Positions 39,740 through 50,293 of a DNA stretch of 64,000 nt are shown in pieces. How positions within the stretch are numbered: position 1 is the first letter of the stretch; every line of letters starts with the position of its first letter. Origin of the DNA: Corticium candelabrum (Eukaryota > Porifera > Homoscleromorpha > Homosclerophorida > Plakinidae); the NCBI RefSeq assembly GCF_963422355.1, contig NC_085103.1:417682-481681 (forward strand), in the 5' to 3' direction. A model generated the notes under the pieces. The model saw only the letters and a program-made list of their open reading frames with translations, was not told the origin of the DNA and did no database searches. A program made the translations under genes and the position numbers.

Positions 39740-39779
39740 CTACCATCTTTCACAATTGGACCATTTGTTGTACAGACAA

Positions 39780-40110
39780 TCGATGGGTACTTACTCATGC
39801 TCATCTCCTACATCACAGTCTTTGTACCTAAATTAATTAAAACGCAGCAGTCGTTTGTGACACTCACAGTACTGGATTGTGATGTAGGAGATGAGTAGCC
39901 TCGATACTAGGCCTCCCTTTGCTTTCGGTGGTCCGACCGCGCAAGGATAGCAACGGGACTGTATCACGTGATGTTCTCTCCGAAAAGGGAGAGAACATCA
40001 CGTGATACAGTCCCGTTACTATCCTCGCGCGGTCGGACCACCAAAAGCAAAGGGAGGCCTAGTGTCGAGGCTAGGAGATGAGCATGAGTATGTACATACC
40101 CATCCCTACA
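39780..40110. mobile_element. outer palindromic element containing a second palindrome
   Basis: The left arm GATGGGTACTTACTCATGCT...CTCCTACATCACA (39784-39822) matches, reversed, GTGATGTAGGAGATGAG (39879-39895) continued after the inner element by CATGAGTATGTACATACCCATC (40084-40105). So a ~150-bp hairpin element was itself hit by the 178-bp element at 39896-40073. Confidence 0.6.
39896..40073. mobile_element. palindromic MITE, Mutator-like (9-bp TSD)
   Basis: Nearly perfect inverted repeat: arm begins TAGCCTCGATACTAGGCCTC and the reverse of the right end begins TAGCCTCGACACTAGGCCTC; the centre is GTTCTCTCCGAAAAGGGAGAGAAC. Flanked by identical 9-bp GGAGATGAG (39887-39895 and 40074-40082). 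The length of the duplication fits Mutator-like elements. The terminus TAGCCTCG is shared with the 61123-62053 element. Confidence 0.8.
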
Positions 40111-41030
40111 TACCCATCATTTTCTCAAAATGTTTCTAGACTTGTGTATATCTGAAGACTTATGTGCTTAATTACTACACTCTTTCACAACCACAGATAT
40201 TTCTCTAATGCTTTTAGAAACCTGCTCATTAATAATGATCTCTCTCTATTGATACGCCCAATGCCGAACACAAGACTGAACTGAACAAGTGTACACTTCT
40301 AAAGGTAATCCTACCCATGCGCATCCCTCATCACACGCCCCTTCTAACAACTAGCGTTCTGTAGTACTCTACAACCATTGACTACCCAAACAACTTAGCT
40401 AACATCATCCATCGTCTCCACATCCCCCTTGAGGCTCTCACCTCCCTATCTCCACCGGATCACTTGATTCCTCCCCGGATCATCTGTCACAAATTGCTGC
40501 GCTTTCATCTGAATCTTATTCTTTTATACTTGCACTTGCCATAACGTCATTCTGCCCTGAATGCTGCTCCCACGACAGGGGTGACTCTGGCGCTGCTTCC
40601 AATTGATCATAATGTCGTGATAGATGTTATAGCTGAGAGTACTAGGAGCTAGCTGTCTACAGTTGTTGACACGAATAGATGCAGCCCTTCCTATCAATTA
40701 CCCAAAATCGTGGAGCCATCTTGCCTATTATATATTTCTGCCTCTCTGAATGTTGTACATGTAACAATGCCTAGCTCTTACATCTAGCCCTAACCTTAGA
40801 CCCACCCAAAAGCTCTGCTTTGAAATCTTTCTCAGAGCAGTCCGACTAAAACTGATCATGCATGATCTAGCTAAGACTAACCATACTCTGGAATGTGGTC
40901 CAACTGCCTCCCTATAATTATAGCCTCAAACGGAGAACCCACTCTCTCAACAGTGGAATTCTAGTAGAGACTTCTTTCTCCGTTCCCAGCGCGTTTACGA
41001 CAAACTTTACAAGTCATCGGCATATTAATA
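40111..41030. other. no gene recognised
   Basis: Non-repetitive by eye and without credible exons. The missing integrase core of the Ginger-like gene was not found here. Confidence 0.4.
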
Positions 41031-41102
41031 ATAATATAATAATTAATAATAGTTTATTTTTATCACACCAAATCTGGTGTAGTTCCCTCATAGGGACAAC
41101 AT

Positions 41103-41104
<2 letters not shown>

Positions 41105-41187
<83 letters not shown>
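41105..41187. repeat. (AC)n microsatellite
   Basis: Perfect AC run within the 3' region of the non-LTR element. Confidence 0.97.
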
Positions 41188-41191
<4 letters not shown>

Positions 41192-41269
41192 GACAAATGA
41201 CATAACTAACACACAAAATCACTTAATCTACACGTAAAAATATTACCATCTACCATATCCAATCAGTGT

Positions 41270-41840
41270 CTATGCAGGATAACTATGTCTAACTATTAGC
41301 AAAGTCAGTCCTCTCACAAGTTCATTTCTTGAATTTATGGCCCGTTTAAGAAATTTAGTCTGTAGTATTTTCATCTTAAAAGATGCCTCAACAAATTCTG
41401 GAATTCTTTCCACTATAGAGTCTCTTTGTCTCATACCTAGCCCACGACGAATACCTTTTCGATACGCTGTGTTACTAGGCATCTCTACTACACTTCGTTC
41501 AAAATTCCACAAATGACTTCCCTAGGCAAGAACTGGAAATAGTTGCCTTTCCATGATTGTCATCCATACGCTATCTTTTGGACAACTTCCACCAAGTCGG
41601 CTAATGACACCATTCACAGCAACATAAAATTTTCTTTTTCTAGCCTCCAATGTGCTCTGTACCATACAGCAACAATTTATGACAACGCCCAAATGTGTTC
41701 TTTCCTCCTTGTTTGATAATCTATTGGCATTGAGAAAGACATCTAATTCATTAGAGTGTTTCCATCGTCTCTGCTTGAATGTAATCACGACACTCTTTTT
41801 GGTGTTGTATATCAGATGATGCTCATTTGCATACGTAGTA
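41270..41840 (-). pseudogene. non-LTR reverse transcriptase, C-terminal part
   Basis: Continues the RT beyond the gypsy insertion: CTTYANEHHLIYNTKKSVVI, KEERTHLGVVI, RKRKFYVAVNGVIS, MERQLFPVLA. A stop near 41523 precedes SHLWNFERSVVEMPSNTAYR...RGLGMRQRDSIVER, the end of the protein. The 'N..KS' and 'LG' blocks follow the YADD palm in this family. Confidence 0.7.
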
Positions 41841-41845
41841 CATAT

Positions 41846-42009
41846 TGTAATAGAGGTTACTAGATTGTGTTGGCCACTCCTATGGGAGGGACCATAACCG
41901 CGTATATAGTTAAGAGTATGGTTTAGCCTGGGGGCTTTGAGAGGTGAATAGAGCTGTGTGCAAGGGTAGAAGGCCACTCGGTGTCTCTCAATAAGAACCC
42001 AATAGTACA
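41846..42009 (+). repeat. 5' LTR of gypsy element 1
   Basis: 164 bp, TGTAATAGAGG...AATAGTACA, with TATATAG-like promoter sequence at about 41902 that is also kept in the 3' LTR. Confidence 0.95.
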
Positions 42010-42048
42010 TGGTGTCAGGAGTGGCGCAACTCTAGAGAACTACCGGCG

Positions 42049-45000
42049 ATGGCTACGTTCCAGGTTGCACCTCCAGAGACGTTTGATTTCTCGTCCCCTG
42101 AGCAATGGCCAGGGTGGAGTCGTAGATTTGAGAGATTCCGAACCGCTTCAGGTCTCGTGGAGAAAGAAGACGCAATGCAGGTCAGTACAATCGTGTACTC
42201 CATGGGCGCTTAAGCAGAAGATGTTTTAGCGTGTCTCACCCTCACTGAGGAGCAGAGAACGAAGTATGCAGACCTCAAGGCTAGGTTAGATGGCTACTTC
42301 GTAAAGAAACGAAACGTGATCTTTGAAAGAGCAAAATTCAACCAACGACGCCAGACGAGAGATGAACCGGTCGAGACATTCATCACAGCGTTGTACAGCT
42401 TGGTGGAGCATTGTGAGTTTGGAACACTCCGCGAAGAGCTAATTCGCGACCGCCTGGCGGTAGGGTTGCGGGATGCCAAGTTATCGGAAGCGTTGCAGAT
42501 GGACTCAGATTTGACTCTTTCGACGGCAATAACAAAATATCGTCAGAGCGAAGCTGTAAAAGAGCAGCAGACTGTAGTTCGAAATGAACTACCCTTGGAA
42601 TCTCAGAAGTCAACAGAGTTGGAAGCAGCTCAGATACGCCGCGTGAAGCGATCGCTAACAGGGCAACGAAAAAGCAAGCCGGCGCATTTTCAAGCCAGTC
42701 GAGTCAGCAAAAAGCAAACGAGCACACCAGGAAGTACATGCCAGAGGTGCGGCGCAGAACCTACACACGGTAGAGAGCAGTGTCCTGCGATTAACGCGAA
42801 ATGCCACAAGTGCGGGAAGTTGGGACACTATGCGCGTGTCTGCAAGACAAAGAAGGTCTCAACGGTATTTGAAGTCCAAGGCTCGGGAGAGTTCGGTGAT
42901 CTTTTCTCACTGAGTAATGAGAGCATGTCTAAACAATGTAAAGCATGGATGGTTCAGGTTACGTTAGATGGCGTTCCAGTCGTATTTAAGATAGACACTG
43001 GAGCGGACGTTACCGTGACTCCAGAGTCTATGTTTGGTAACATTACGACAAAGCTACAACCAACGGGAGCCAGACTGAGAGGGCCCGTAGATAATGTGCT
43101 ACGTGTTCGTGGTAAGTTTACTGCAAGATTACAATATCGCCAGAGGTCATCACAGCAGGAGGTTTACGTGGTACGTGATGTTGAACGGGCGTTATTGGGG
43201 CGGCCTGCAATCGAGAGCCTTCAATTGCTAAAGAGAATAGATTCAGCAGCGAGACAGCCATCATGGTCGGTCCAAGAATAGTTTCCTCAACTGTTCTAAG
43301 GTCTGGGAAAACTAGAAGGAGAGTATGAAATCAAGCTGAAAGAGAATGCAACACCTTTCGCTTTGTCCACTCCCCGTCGTGTGCCGCTGCCACTTATGAA
43401 AGAAGTGGAGACGGAGCTTGAAAGAATGCTGAAGGAGGGAGTGATTTCTCAAGTTGAAACGCCAACTGATTGGTGTTCCGGCATAGTTGTAGTGCCAAAA
43501 TCAGGAGGAAGAGTTCGAACATGCGTAGATTTGTCTAGACTAAATGAGAGTGTATGCAGAGAGCGTTTGATATTACCGTCTGTAGACTACACATTGGGTC
43601 AATTAGCTGGAGCTAAGGTGTTTACGAAATTGGATGCCAACAGTGGATTCTGGCAAATACCATTGTCCAAAAATTCAGCTCTTCTCACCACTTTCATAAC
43701 ACCATTTGGAAGATTCTGCTTCAACAGACTCCCATTTGGTATTTCATCAGCTCCTGAATTGTTTTAACGTCGAATGTCTAACCTTCTGACTGGAATGGAA
43801 GGAACTGTATGTCTTATGGATGATATCTTGATCTATGGAAGTTCACAAGAAGAACATGATGCTCAACTATGCAAGGTTTTGGAGAAACTGAGGAAGTCAG
43901 GAGTTACTCTTAATCGAGAGAAGTGTGTGTTTTCTGTTTCAAAGATAAAGTTCTTGGGACAAGTCATTGATCAGAAAGGAATCAGGAGCGACCCTGACAA
44001 AGTGAAAGCTGTGTTACAATAGAAAGAACCAATCAACACAGCTGAAGTGAGACGTGTCCTAGGTATGGTGAACCATTTGGGCAAGTTCATTCCAAATTTG
44101 GCAGAGAAAACGGAACCACTGCGGAAACTTCTAAGCAAACAGAATGCTTGGATCTGGGAATACCCGCAAGCAACAGCATTTCAGAAGATCAAAGAGGATC
44201 TCATAAAATCACCAGTTTTGGCTTTGTATACACCCACTCGAGAGACGGTGGTGTCAGCTGACGCATCATCTTTTGGCATAGGTGCAGTCATACAGCAGAG
44301 ACAGGACACAGGAGACTTCAAACCGATAGCATATGCATCGAGGTCGATGACTCCCACTGAGCAAAAATATGCACAAATAGAGAGAGAAGCCTTGGCTGTT
44401 ACATGGGCATGTGAGCGTTTTAGTGATTATCTTTACGATATGAGATTTCAGGTGGAGACAGACCATAAGCCTCTAGTTTCTTTACTTAGTTCAAGCAAGA
44501 GGCTGGATGAGCTACCACTACGTATTCAGAGATTCAGGCTTCGACTGATGCGATACAACTTCTCAATAAGTCATGTCTCAGGAAATTTTTTCACACCTGA
44601 CACATTGTCCAGATGTCTAGTACAGATAACTACGAAATCAGCTCATGAGTTGGAAACAGCAACTGAAGCCTATGTCGAACTGATCATCAACCATCTTCCT
44701 GTGACGGAAAAACGACTGAAAGACATACGGGACAGACAGACTGCAGACAACACATGCAATCAATTGAAACGATTTTGCATACAGGGATGGCCAGCTAAAC
44801 ACTTGCTGAAAGGGCCAATCAAGAAGTATTATCCTGTATTTACAGAATTTTCAGTCCTAGATGGATTACTCCTAAGAGGCAATCGGATAATTATTCCAGA
44901 ATTATTACGAGATGAGGTTATAAAGAGATTCCACACAGGCCACATGGGTATCACAAAGACTTTGTATCGCGCAAAAGCAGCAGTGTGGTGGCCAGGAATG

Positions 45001-45974
45001 AGTTCTCAATTGAAAGAGACAGTGGAGAACTGCACTGTTTGCAGCAAAGAGCGCAGCAATAGAGCTGAACCTCTCATTCCTACACCTTTGCCAAGTCGTC
45101 CCTGTGTCGGAACTGATCTTTTCGAATAGAAGGGACAATCGTATCTTTTCGTTGTAGACTATTTGTCAAGGTATCCAGAAATAGCGAGACTATCAGATGC
45201 GACATCAAAAGTTGTGATTGAACACATGAAATCGTTTTTTTCCCGACATGGAATTCCCGAAGAAGTTCGATCAGACAATGGGCCTCAGTATTCTTCTGCC
45301 GCCTTTGCAAAATTCGCAAGTGAATACGAATTTTCGCATATTACTAGCAGTCCGCTACACCCTCAGAGTAATGGCGAGGCTGAGCAGATGGTCAAAACTG
45401 TGAAGAGTCTTCTCAAGAAAGCAACAGATCCATATTTAGCATTATTGGCATATCGAGCTACATCACTAGCGAACGGATTTTCACCATCAGAATTACTTAT
45501 GGGAAGACAGATTCGATCTGTTGTGCCGAAATTACCTCACGTTTTACACCCAAGAGTACTTCCTTGGAAGGAGATTCAAACGAAAGAAGCAATTGGTAAA
45601 GAAGACCAAAAAAGAAGATTCGACAAGTGACATGCAACTAGAGTGCTGAAACCTTTATCTGAGGGCACTACTGTTTGGGTGAGAGACCGGCGAGAACAGG
45701 AAAAGTCTTACAAGATGAGTCAACACCAAGGTTATATCGGGTGCAAACTCAGTCAACAACTGTTCGAAGAAACAGACGACTTCTAGTGAACATTCCACCA
45801 TCACAACAGGAGGAGATTCCAGAGAAGACACCCCAACCTCACTTCGAATCAGCACATCATCAAACGGATACATCTACATTTACTACTCAAGAAAGCCGAG
45901 TCCGACAGAATTCACCAACACTCAGGACAAGGAGCGGAAGACGAGTAGTGACTTCTAAACGTTTAGACTTATAG
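42049..45974 (+). pseudogene. gypsy gag-pol, one frame with several stops
   Basis: ATG 42049 (MATFQVAPPETFDFSS). Gag with IRDRLAVGLRD; zinc knuckle CHKCGKLGHYARVC (about 42800-42841); protease KIDTGADVTV (about 42990); RT with LDANSGFWQIPL and CLMDDILIYG (about 43809); RNase H with SADASSFGIGA and ETDHKPL; integrase with H-x-H-C-C zinc region and the D, D, E residues in VVDYLSRY, RSDNGPQYSS and NGEAEQMV. All catalytic motifs survive. In-frame stops lie at 42211, 43279, 43297, 43765, 44020, 45127 and 45628. There is no frameshift until about 45690, where the C-terminus (RTRSGRRVVTSKRLDL, end 45974) moves frame. Gag and pol share one frame. Confidence 0.93.
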
Positions 45975-46048
45975 AAAGTAAAAAGTAGAGTTGCATGCTT
46001 TGAGAAGGGAGATGTTGGTAAGGCAGTTTATTGACTTGAGAAAGGGGA

Positions 46049-46213
46049 TGTAATAGAGGTTACTAGATGGTGCTGGCCACTCCTATGGGAGGGACCATAA
46101 CCACGTATATAGTTAAGAGTATGGTTTAGCCTGGGGGGCTTTGAGAGGTGAATAGAGCTGTGTGCAAGGGTAGAAGGCCACTCGGTGTCTCTCACTAAGA
46201 ACCCAATAGTACA
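46049..46213 (+). repeat. 3' LTR of gypsy element 1
   Basis: 165 bp, differs from the 5' LTR by the changes TTGTGTT/TGGTGCT, CCGCG/CCACG, one extra G in a G-run and CAATAAG/CACTAAG. Confidence 0.95.
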
Positions 46214-46218
46214 CATAT

Positions 46219-46990
46219 ATCTAACATTTGTTGTAATCCAGCAACATTTGGGGACACTAGTGTTATGTCGTCTGCGTAAGTCAAGCACCCGAGGTAAAGA
46301 TCTGCTATTCTAGCTCCGAGACCAGAAAAGCTAAGCTGTGTCAAAAGATCATCTATATGGAGATTGAACAGAGATGGAGACAAACTCTCCCTTGTCGTAC
46401 ACCATTTCCAACGCCAAAATGTGAAGAACAGTGGTTGTTCCACTTAACTTTCATTTCTTGACATGAATACCACTTGGCAAGAAATTTAACCAAATGCGCA
46501 GGAGCACCTCTATCCAGTAACTTGTTGAACAGACAATAAAAGGAAACTTTATCATGTGCTTTTGATAAATCAAGAGCACACACATGTACTTCTTTGTTAC
46601 CATTTGATAGGTAGCAGTCGACAGTCTCCTTCAAAACAATGGAACAATCAGAACATCCATGACCCTTTTTGAAACCAAATTGTTGTTGACTAGACATCAG
46701 CATACCATGCAACTTGTTACGCATTATTAGTTCCAGTGCTTTTGATATTGTTGACGAAACAGCTATTCCTCTGTAATTGTCTGGATCACTGGCATCACCA
46801 TGTTTAACTCTAATGACTGGAACAACATAAGACTCCAAAAATTGAGTTGGGACTACAGAATGTCTTAAGCAAGCAGTAAAGGCTGTACTCATGTGGATAG
46901 CTAATTCAAAGCCACCATACGTAAGGTGTTCGGACTCTACTTCATCAGGTCCAGCAGATTTTCTTACTTTCAGCCGATGAAATGCTTTTT
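46219..46990 (-). pseudogene. non-LTR reverse transcriptase, first part
   Basis: Minus-strand translation gives RKSAGPDEVESEHLTYGG (finger region), NYRGIAVSSTISKALELIM, QQQFGFKKGHGCSDCSI, then VHVCALDLSKAHDKVSF (motif with the first catalytic Asp; the usual AFDKV is AHDKV here), GVGNGVRQG, and after a frameshift near 46400-46440 SPSLFNLHIDDLL and LTYADDITLVSP, the YADD active-site motif. The motif order fits the jockey/CR1-like branch of non-LTR elements. The frameshift and the gypsy insertion inactivate it. Confidence 0.8.
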
Positions 46991-47060
46991 CGACCTCTTT
47001 GGGATGTATCTCAACACACCACCATGGTAGTCTTGATGTTTGTATTCAATGTTTCAGATT

Positions 47061-47458
47061 AGTCTCAAATATTTGACGCTCGCTATCTATAGAATCGTGT
47101 GATTGACTGTTGATAATTTGGCTAAATTGCGTCTTAATTCAAGCACTCCATCATTTCACTGTCAGACATACCATTTTGTATACAAGGCTGCGTTGCGTAC
47201 TTTCTTCCTCGTACTTTCTTCCAAAACGTATCAGTATCACTATCTAAGTCTGTGGTCAAACTTTCCCACAGAAATACTAAGTATAGTTCCTAGATCTGTA
47301 GTAATCCGGATTGCAGACATTCTGTCCGAAGCAGTTTGAAATGAACCTTAGATATCTCAAATCGGAGTTAGGAAAGTTCAGAAGAGTCGTACACTACAGC
47401 AGAACACAGTTGTGATGTCGTGTTTCCTCGGAGTTCCAGACCTAGGCGCATGAGAACG
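47061..47458. other. no gene recognised upstream of dyskerin
   Basis: May contain more of the 5' part of the non-LTR element, but I could not find endonuclease motifs. Confidence 0.3.
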
Positions 47459-47598
47459 AGCAAATTTTTTGGGTCCACTTCACACACACATCCCGGATAT
47501 GTAGCCCGGATAAGTCTACCGTGCACGTGCAAGTTAAACTTATCCGGGCTATGTATCCGGGATGTGTGTGTGAAGTGGACGCCCAAAAAAAATTTGCG
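47459..47598. mobile_element. palindromic MITE-like hairpin upstream of DKC1
   Basis: Left arm GGGTCCACTTCACACACACA... and right arm ...TGTGTGTGTGAAGTGGACGCCC pair over about 60 bp, including CCCGGATA / TATCCGGG blocks, with a ~10-bp loop near 47528. The flanking A- and T-runs (AAATTTTTT / AAAAAAAATTT) extend the pairing. Ends about 200 bp before the dyskerin start codon. Confidence 0.75.
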
Positions 47599-47804
47599 AG
47601 GGATCAGCTAAGCAAGGGTCGGTAAGCGAGGGTCTAGATTTCTATCGGCTCTGCAGATCTGATGTATAATTTGCGACAAAGCATACGCATGATAACCTCG
47701 TACCAGACCCTCTTCCTACGTTATGGGGCAGATTAGAAAGAAACATACGCTCTCGCATACTCTTTGGAGTCCAGATCGAATGGTTGCGGAGCACGTGCTG
47801 AATA

Positions 47805-48101
47805 ATGGCGGAGTTGCAGGGTGAGACTCAACACCACGCACGCCTTCAGTTGCTGCATGTAGTGGATTTGCTGCTGAACACGTTAAAATGTTGCAGGGCA
47901 CGTCAAAAAGAAGAAGAAAGCAAAGAAAGACGTAGAAACACAGGAGGCTATTGGAGTACGTGTGGCTGTTAGCTAGTAGGTAACTTGGCTATTGAAACAT
48001 TTACGTTTGTGCAGGAAGAGCAAACAACTGGTGATTTTGTCATCAAGCCCGAGTCGACAGTGCCTAGGCTTTCAACGGAGCATTGGCCGTTGTTGCTAAA
48101 G
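47805..48101 (+). CDS. DKC1: dyskerin (pseudouridine synthase), exons 1-3
   Basis: Dyskerin is the catalytic H/ACA RNP subunit that pseudouridylates rRNA and snRNA and stabilises telomerase RNA, in nucleoli and Cajal bodies. Exon 1: 47805-47820 (MAELQ plus one base), donor GTGAGA. Exon 2: 47897-47955 (acceptor TTGCAG, donor GTACGT) encodes a lysine-rich nuclear/nucleolar signal, GHVKKKKKAKKDVETQEAIG. Exon 3: 48015-48101 (acceptor GTGCAG, donor GTAAGG) encodes EEQTTGDFVIKPESTVPRLS followed by TEHWPLLLK, matching the start of the DKCLD domain. Phases 1, 0 and 0 join without a break. Introns are 76 and 59 bp. The next exon is 15 kb away. The ATG is chosen because it opens the only frame leading into the Lys-rich exon; no upstream in-frame alternative is needed. 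Confidence 0.93.
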
Positions 48102-48793
48102 GTAAGGTTGCAACTCGCGTAGCACACTGGAGCCATGTTCCAAGGGTATAAACAACGTGGGGCTGAAGCCGTCCACTTTTGAGTCTTTATTACATAACAT
48201 CATGGTAACTGTTAAGAATTTAATTGTAACTAGTTGTACGGTATCCGGAGGCGCCTCACGTTTGCGGCAATCTACGTATTTATGGTAACCCTGTCATGGA
48301 AGTAAACATGCAAACTTCTTAGTATTTAGATTACTCATCTAAGCCTGGTAGGTATAGTCTTTGTTTCGTGATCATGATCAAGACAATTGAAATGTACAGT
48401 ATAAGTATGCACTTAGTTTCATTGTAACGACAGTGTTAAAGTGTATTTGTGGATATATAAATTGATGTCAGCAAATGGTGATTATCTAAAGTGCTCGATA
48501 CAGCGGGCTGTAGTAAGGATTGATCATATTGTAGTAGGGAATGTGTGACTAGTTACTGTAAGTGGCATTCAGCTTCTGAAGGTGTTTCTCTGTTGTCAAG
48601 TACACACAGTCCCTAGCTACAATACAAAAGGATGGGGCGACGGAACTTCACGAGGCTTTTTCGTAACCGTTTGGTCACTTGTGCAAATTGTTCTTATACT
48701 GATCTGTAGTTGGACATGGAAATAATTTTGAAGTAGGTCTTATAATGACACGTGGTGGTGGGTAGTAGAAATTTGAGGGTCGTGTGTACACAT

Positions 48794-48796
<3 letters not shown>

Positions 48797-48857
<61 letters not shown>
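48797..48857. repeat. (TA)n microsatellite
   Basis: About 60 bp of TA repeat in DKC1 intron 3. Confidence 0.95.
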
Positions 48858-48859
<2 letters not shown>

Positions 48860-49577
48860 TGAGAGCTCGGTGGATAGCCATATAGGACCATGCCCCTTTC
48901 TGTTGTGCGACTCTGATTAGAAGCCTCACTATGCTCGGCAATAATTGTTTCTTCCAAAGGTATACCACTTTCATTGCGGAAAATAGAGTCTCTAGCTATG
49001 CAAGTTCGTCTGTTCTCTCCTTATGTGTATGAAGTAGGATACACTAATTCAATCTTGCTTGTGTTGTCGTGGTACGAAGCCTTGTCTTTATTTAATCTTT
49101 GAAGACCGCTGAAGCTTAAATTCTTTTGCTAACTGCATTCGTAGCATTTTGTTCTATAGTTAAATCATTCATGTAAGCGATTACATTCTTCAATTATTGT
49201 TGAGTTTAGAATTTTAATGAAGCACTGTCAATTGGGTTTGCAATCCCTCCTCAATGAAATCATTACCGTAGAAATTTGAAATCTACGTGCTCTGTTGCAA
49301 AATACTTGAGGGTAGACATATCTTTGTGAGAACTGTATTACATAAACGAGCTATACAGAGCTGATCTTGAATGCGTAGAAGTCAATAGCACATAGTCATA
49401 CACTGAGCAGGTGCATCAGAGTGAGCGTGGTTAGGATTTTGTTGTGGTTGCAAGAATCTTAGTCTTTCCATTTTTAGAAAGTTGTCTATGCTCTTGGGTT
49501 GTAATTTCTTTAGAAGTTTTTGTCTGTGTCAGTCTGCCACTGTGTCTGCCTGTTAATACAACAAGATACAAACATAT

Positions 49578-49814
49578 GTGTATTTTAGTAGGAATGGCTA
49601 TACAAATCAGCAAAAAGCAAACAAGCAAGTGTGGATGGTTCAATACTGTACCAAATTGAGGGTGCCATGACTAACTCACACTATACACGTTTTACAATTT
49701 TCTACAATGGTGAGTCAGTCATGGTACCCTCAATTTGGTACAGTATTAATTAAACCATCCACACGTGTTTGTTTGCTTTTTGCTGATTTGTATAGCCATT
49801 CCTACTAAAATACA
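49578..49814. mobile_element. palindromic MITE-like element in DKC1 intron 3
   Basis: Left arm TGTATTTTAGTAGGAATGGC...; right arm, reversed, begins identically. Arms of about 110 bp (also sharing TACCAAATTGAGGG and the GTGGATGG block) around a ~15-bp loop at 49690. A short insertion (TTAATTAA) distinguishes the right arm. Confidence 0.8.
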
Positions 49815-49925
49815 TTTATAATATTTTACATAGGTGCATACAACTTACAGGGTGCCTCAGAATGAACCCTGACTACAAAGACTGGGCATTATCATCGTTA
49901 GCTGAGTGAAACCAGTGTGATAAAC

Positions 49926-50054
49926 TGTCACAGGTAACTGCGTCCTTAGCACGTGCTTAACCGGTCTTACTGTTCACTCAAGGCGATCTACTTCAAGAAT
50001 GACTGGCTAGTCCTAAATGCCGTTCAATGACTGAACTAACACAATGCAATTTCC

Positions 50055-50107
<53 letters not shown>

Positions 50108-50111
50108 TACA
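49926..50111 (-). repeat. 3' LTR of gypsy element 2, with TA expansion
   Basis: 186 bp, of which about 50 bp is a TA microsatellite absent from the partner LTR (146 bp). Ends TGTCACAGG... / ...ACTACA in plus orientation. Confidence 0.9.
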
Positions 50112-50189
50112 TCCTTCTCCCTCCCGACTATGTGACTGATATTAACAATTAAGAGGTATATAGTACAACACAATAATCTAATCTACTAA

Positions 50190-50293
50190 AAATTCAGTCT
50201 GTCAGGTGCCTTTTTGCTTCTGCTGGAACGGCGGATTGGAGTCATTCCTTTGCTGGCACCTAGCTTTGATGCTGTAGTTGGTTCCACGTGTGT
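50190..50293 (-). pseudogene. pol C-terminus of gypsy element 2, cut off by the hAT
   Basis: Minus-strand EPTTASKLGASKGMTPI then RRSSRSKKAPDRLNF and a stop, the typical basic tail of gypsy pol. It is separated by 3 kb from the upstream pol sequence at 53575. Confidence 0.7.

Larger units (their letters stand above)
41846..46213 (+). mobile_element. gypsy LTR retrotransposon (element 1), nearly full length
   Basis: Two LTRs (41846-42009 and 46049-46213), TG...CA ends, 5-bp target duplication CATAT (41841-41845 and 46214-46218). Primer site TGGTGTCAGG follows the 5' LTR at 42010, and a polypurine tract GAGAAAGGGGA lies at 46038-46048. The two LTRs differ by about four substitutions and one indel, i.e. 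roughly 97-98% identical by eye, making this the youngest insertion measured in the window. One gag-pol frame lies inside. It interrupts the non-LTR element in the opposite orientation. Confidence 0.95.
41030..47060 (-). mobile_element. non-LTR retrotransposon split by a gypsy element
   Basis: The minus-strand reverse transcriptase at 46990-46219 and its continuation at 41840-41270 belong to one element interrupted at 41845/46214 by the gypsy insertion. The 3' end near 41030-41100 has a stem (GGTGTAG...CTACACCAGATTTGGTG type) and an AT-rich tail with a (TG)n run (plus-strand AC, 41105-41187). The 5' end is not defined; the endonuclease is not seen, so the copy is probably 5'-truncated. Confidence 0.75.
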
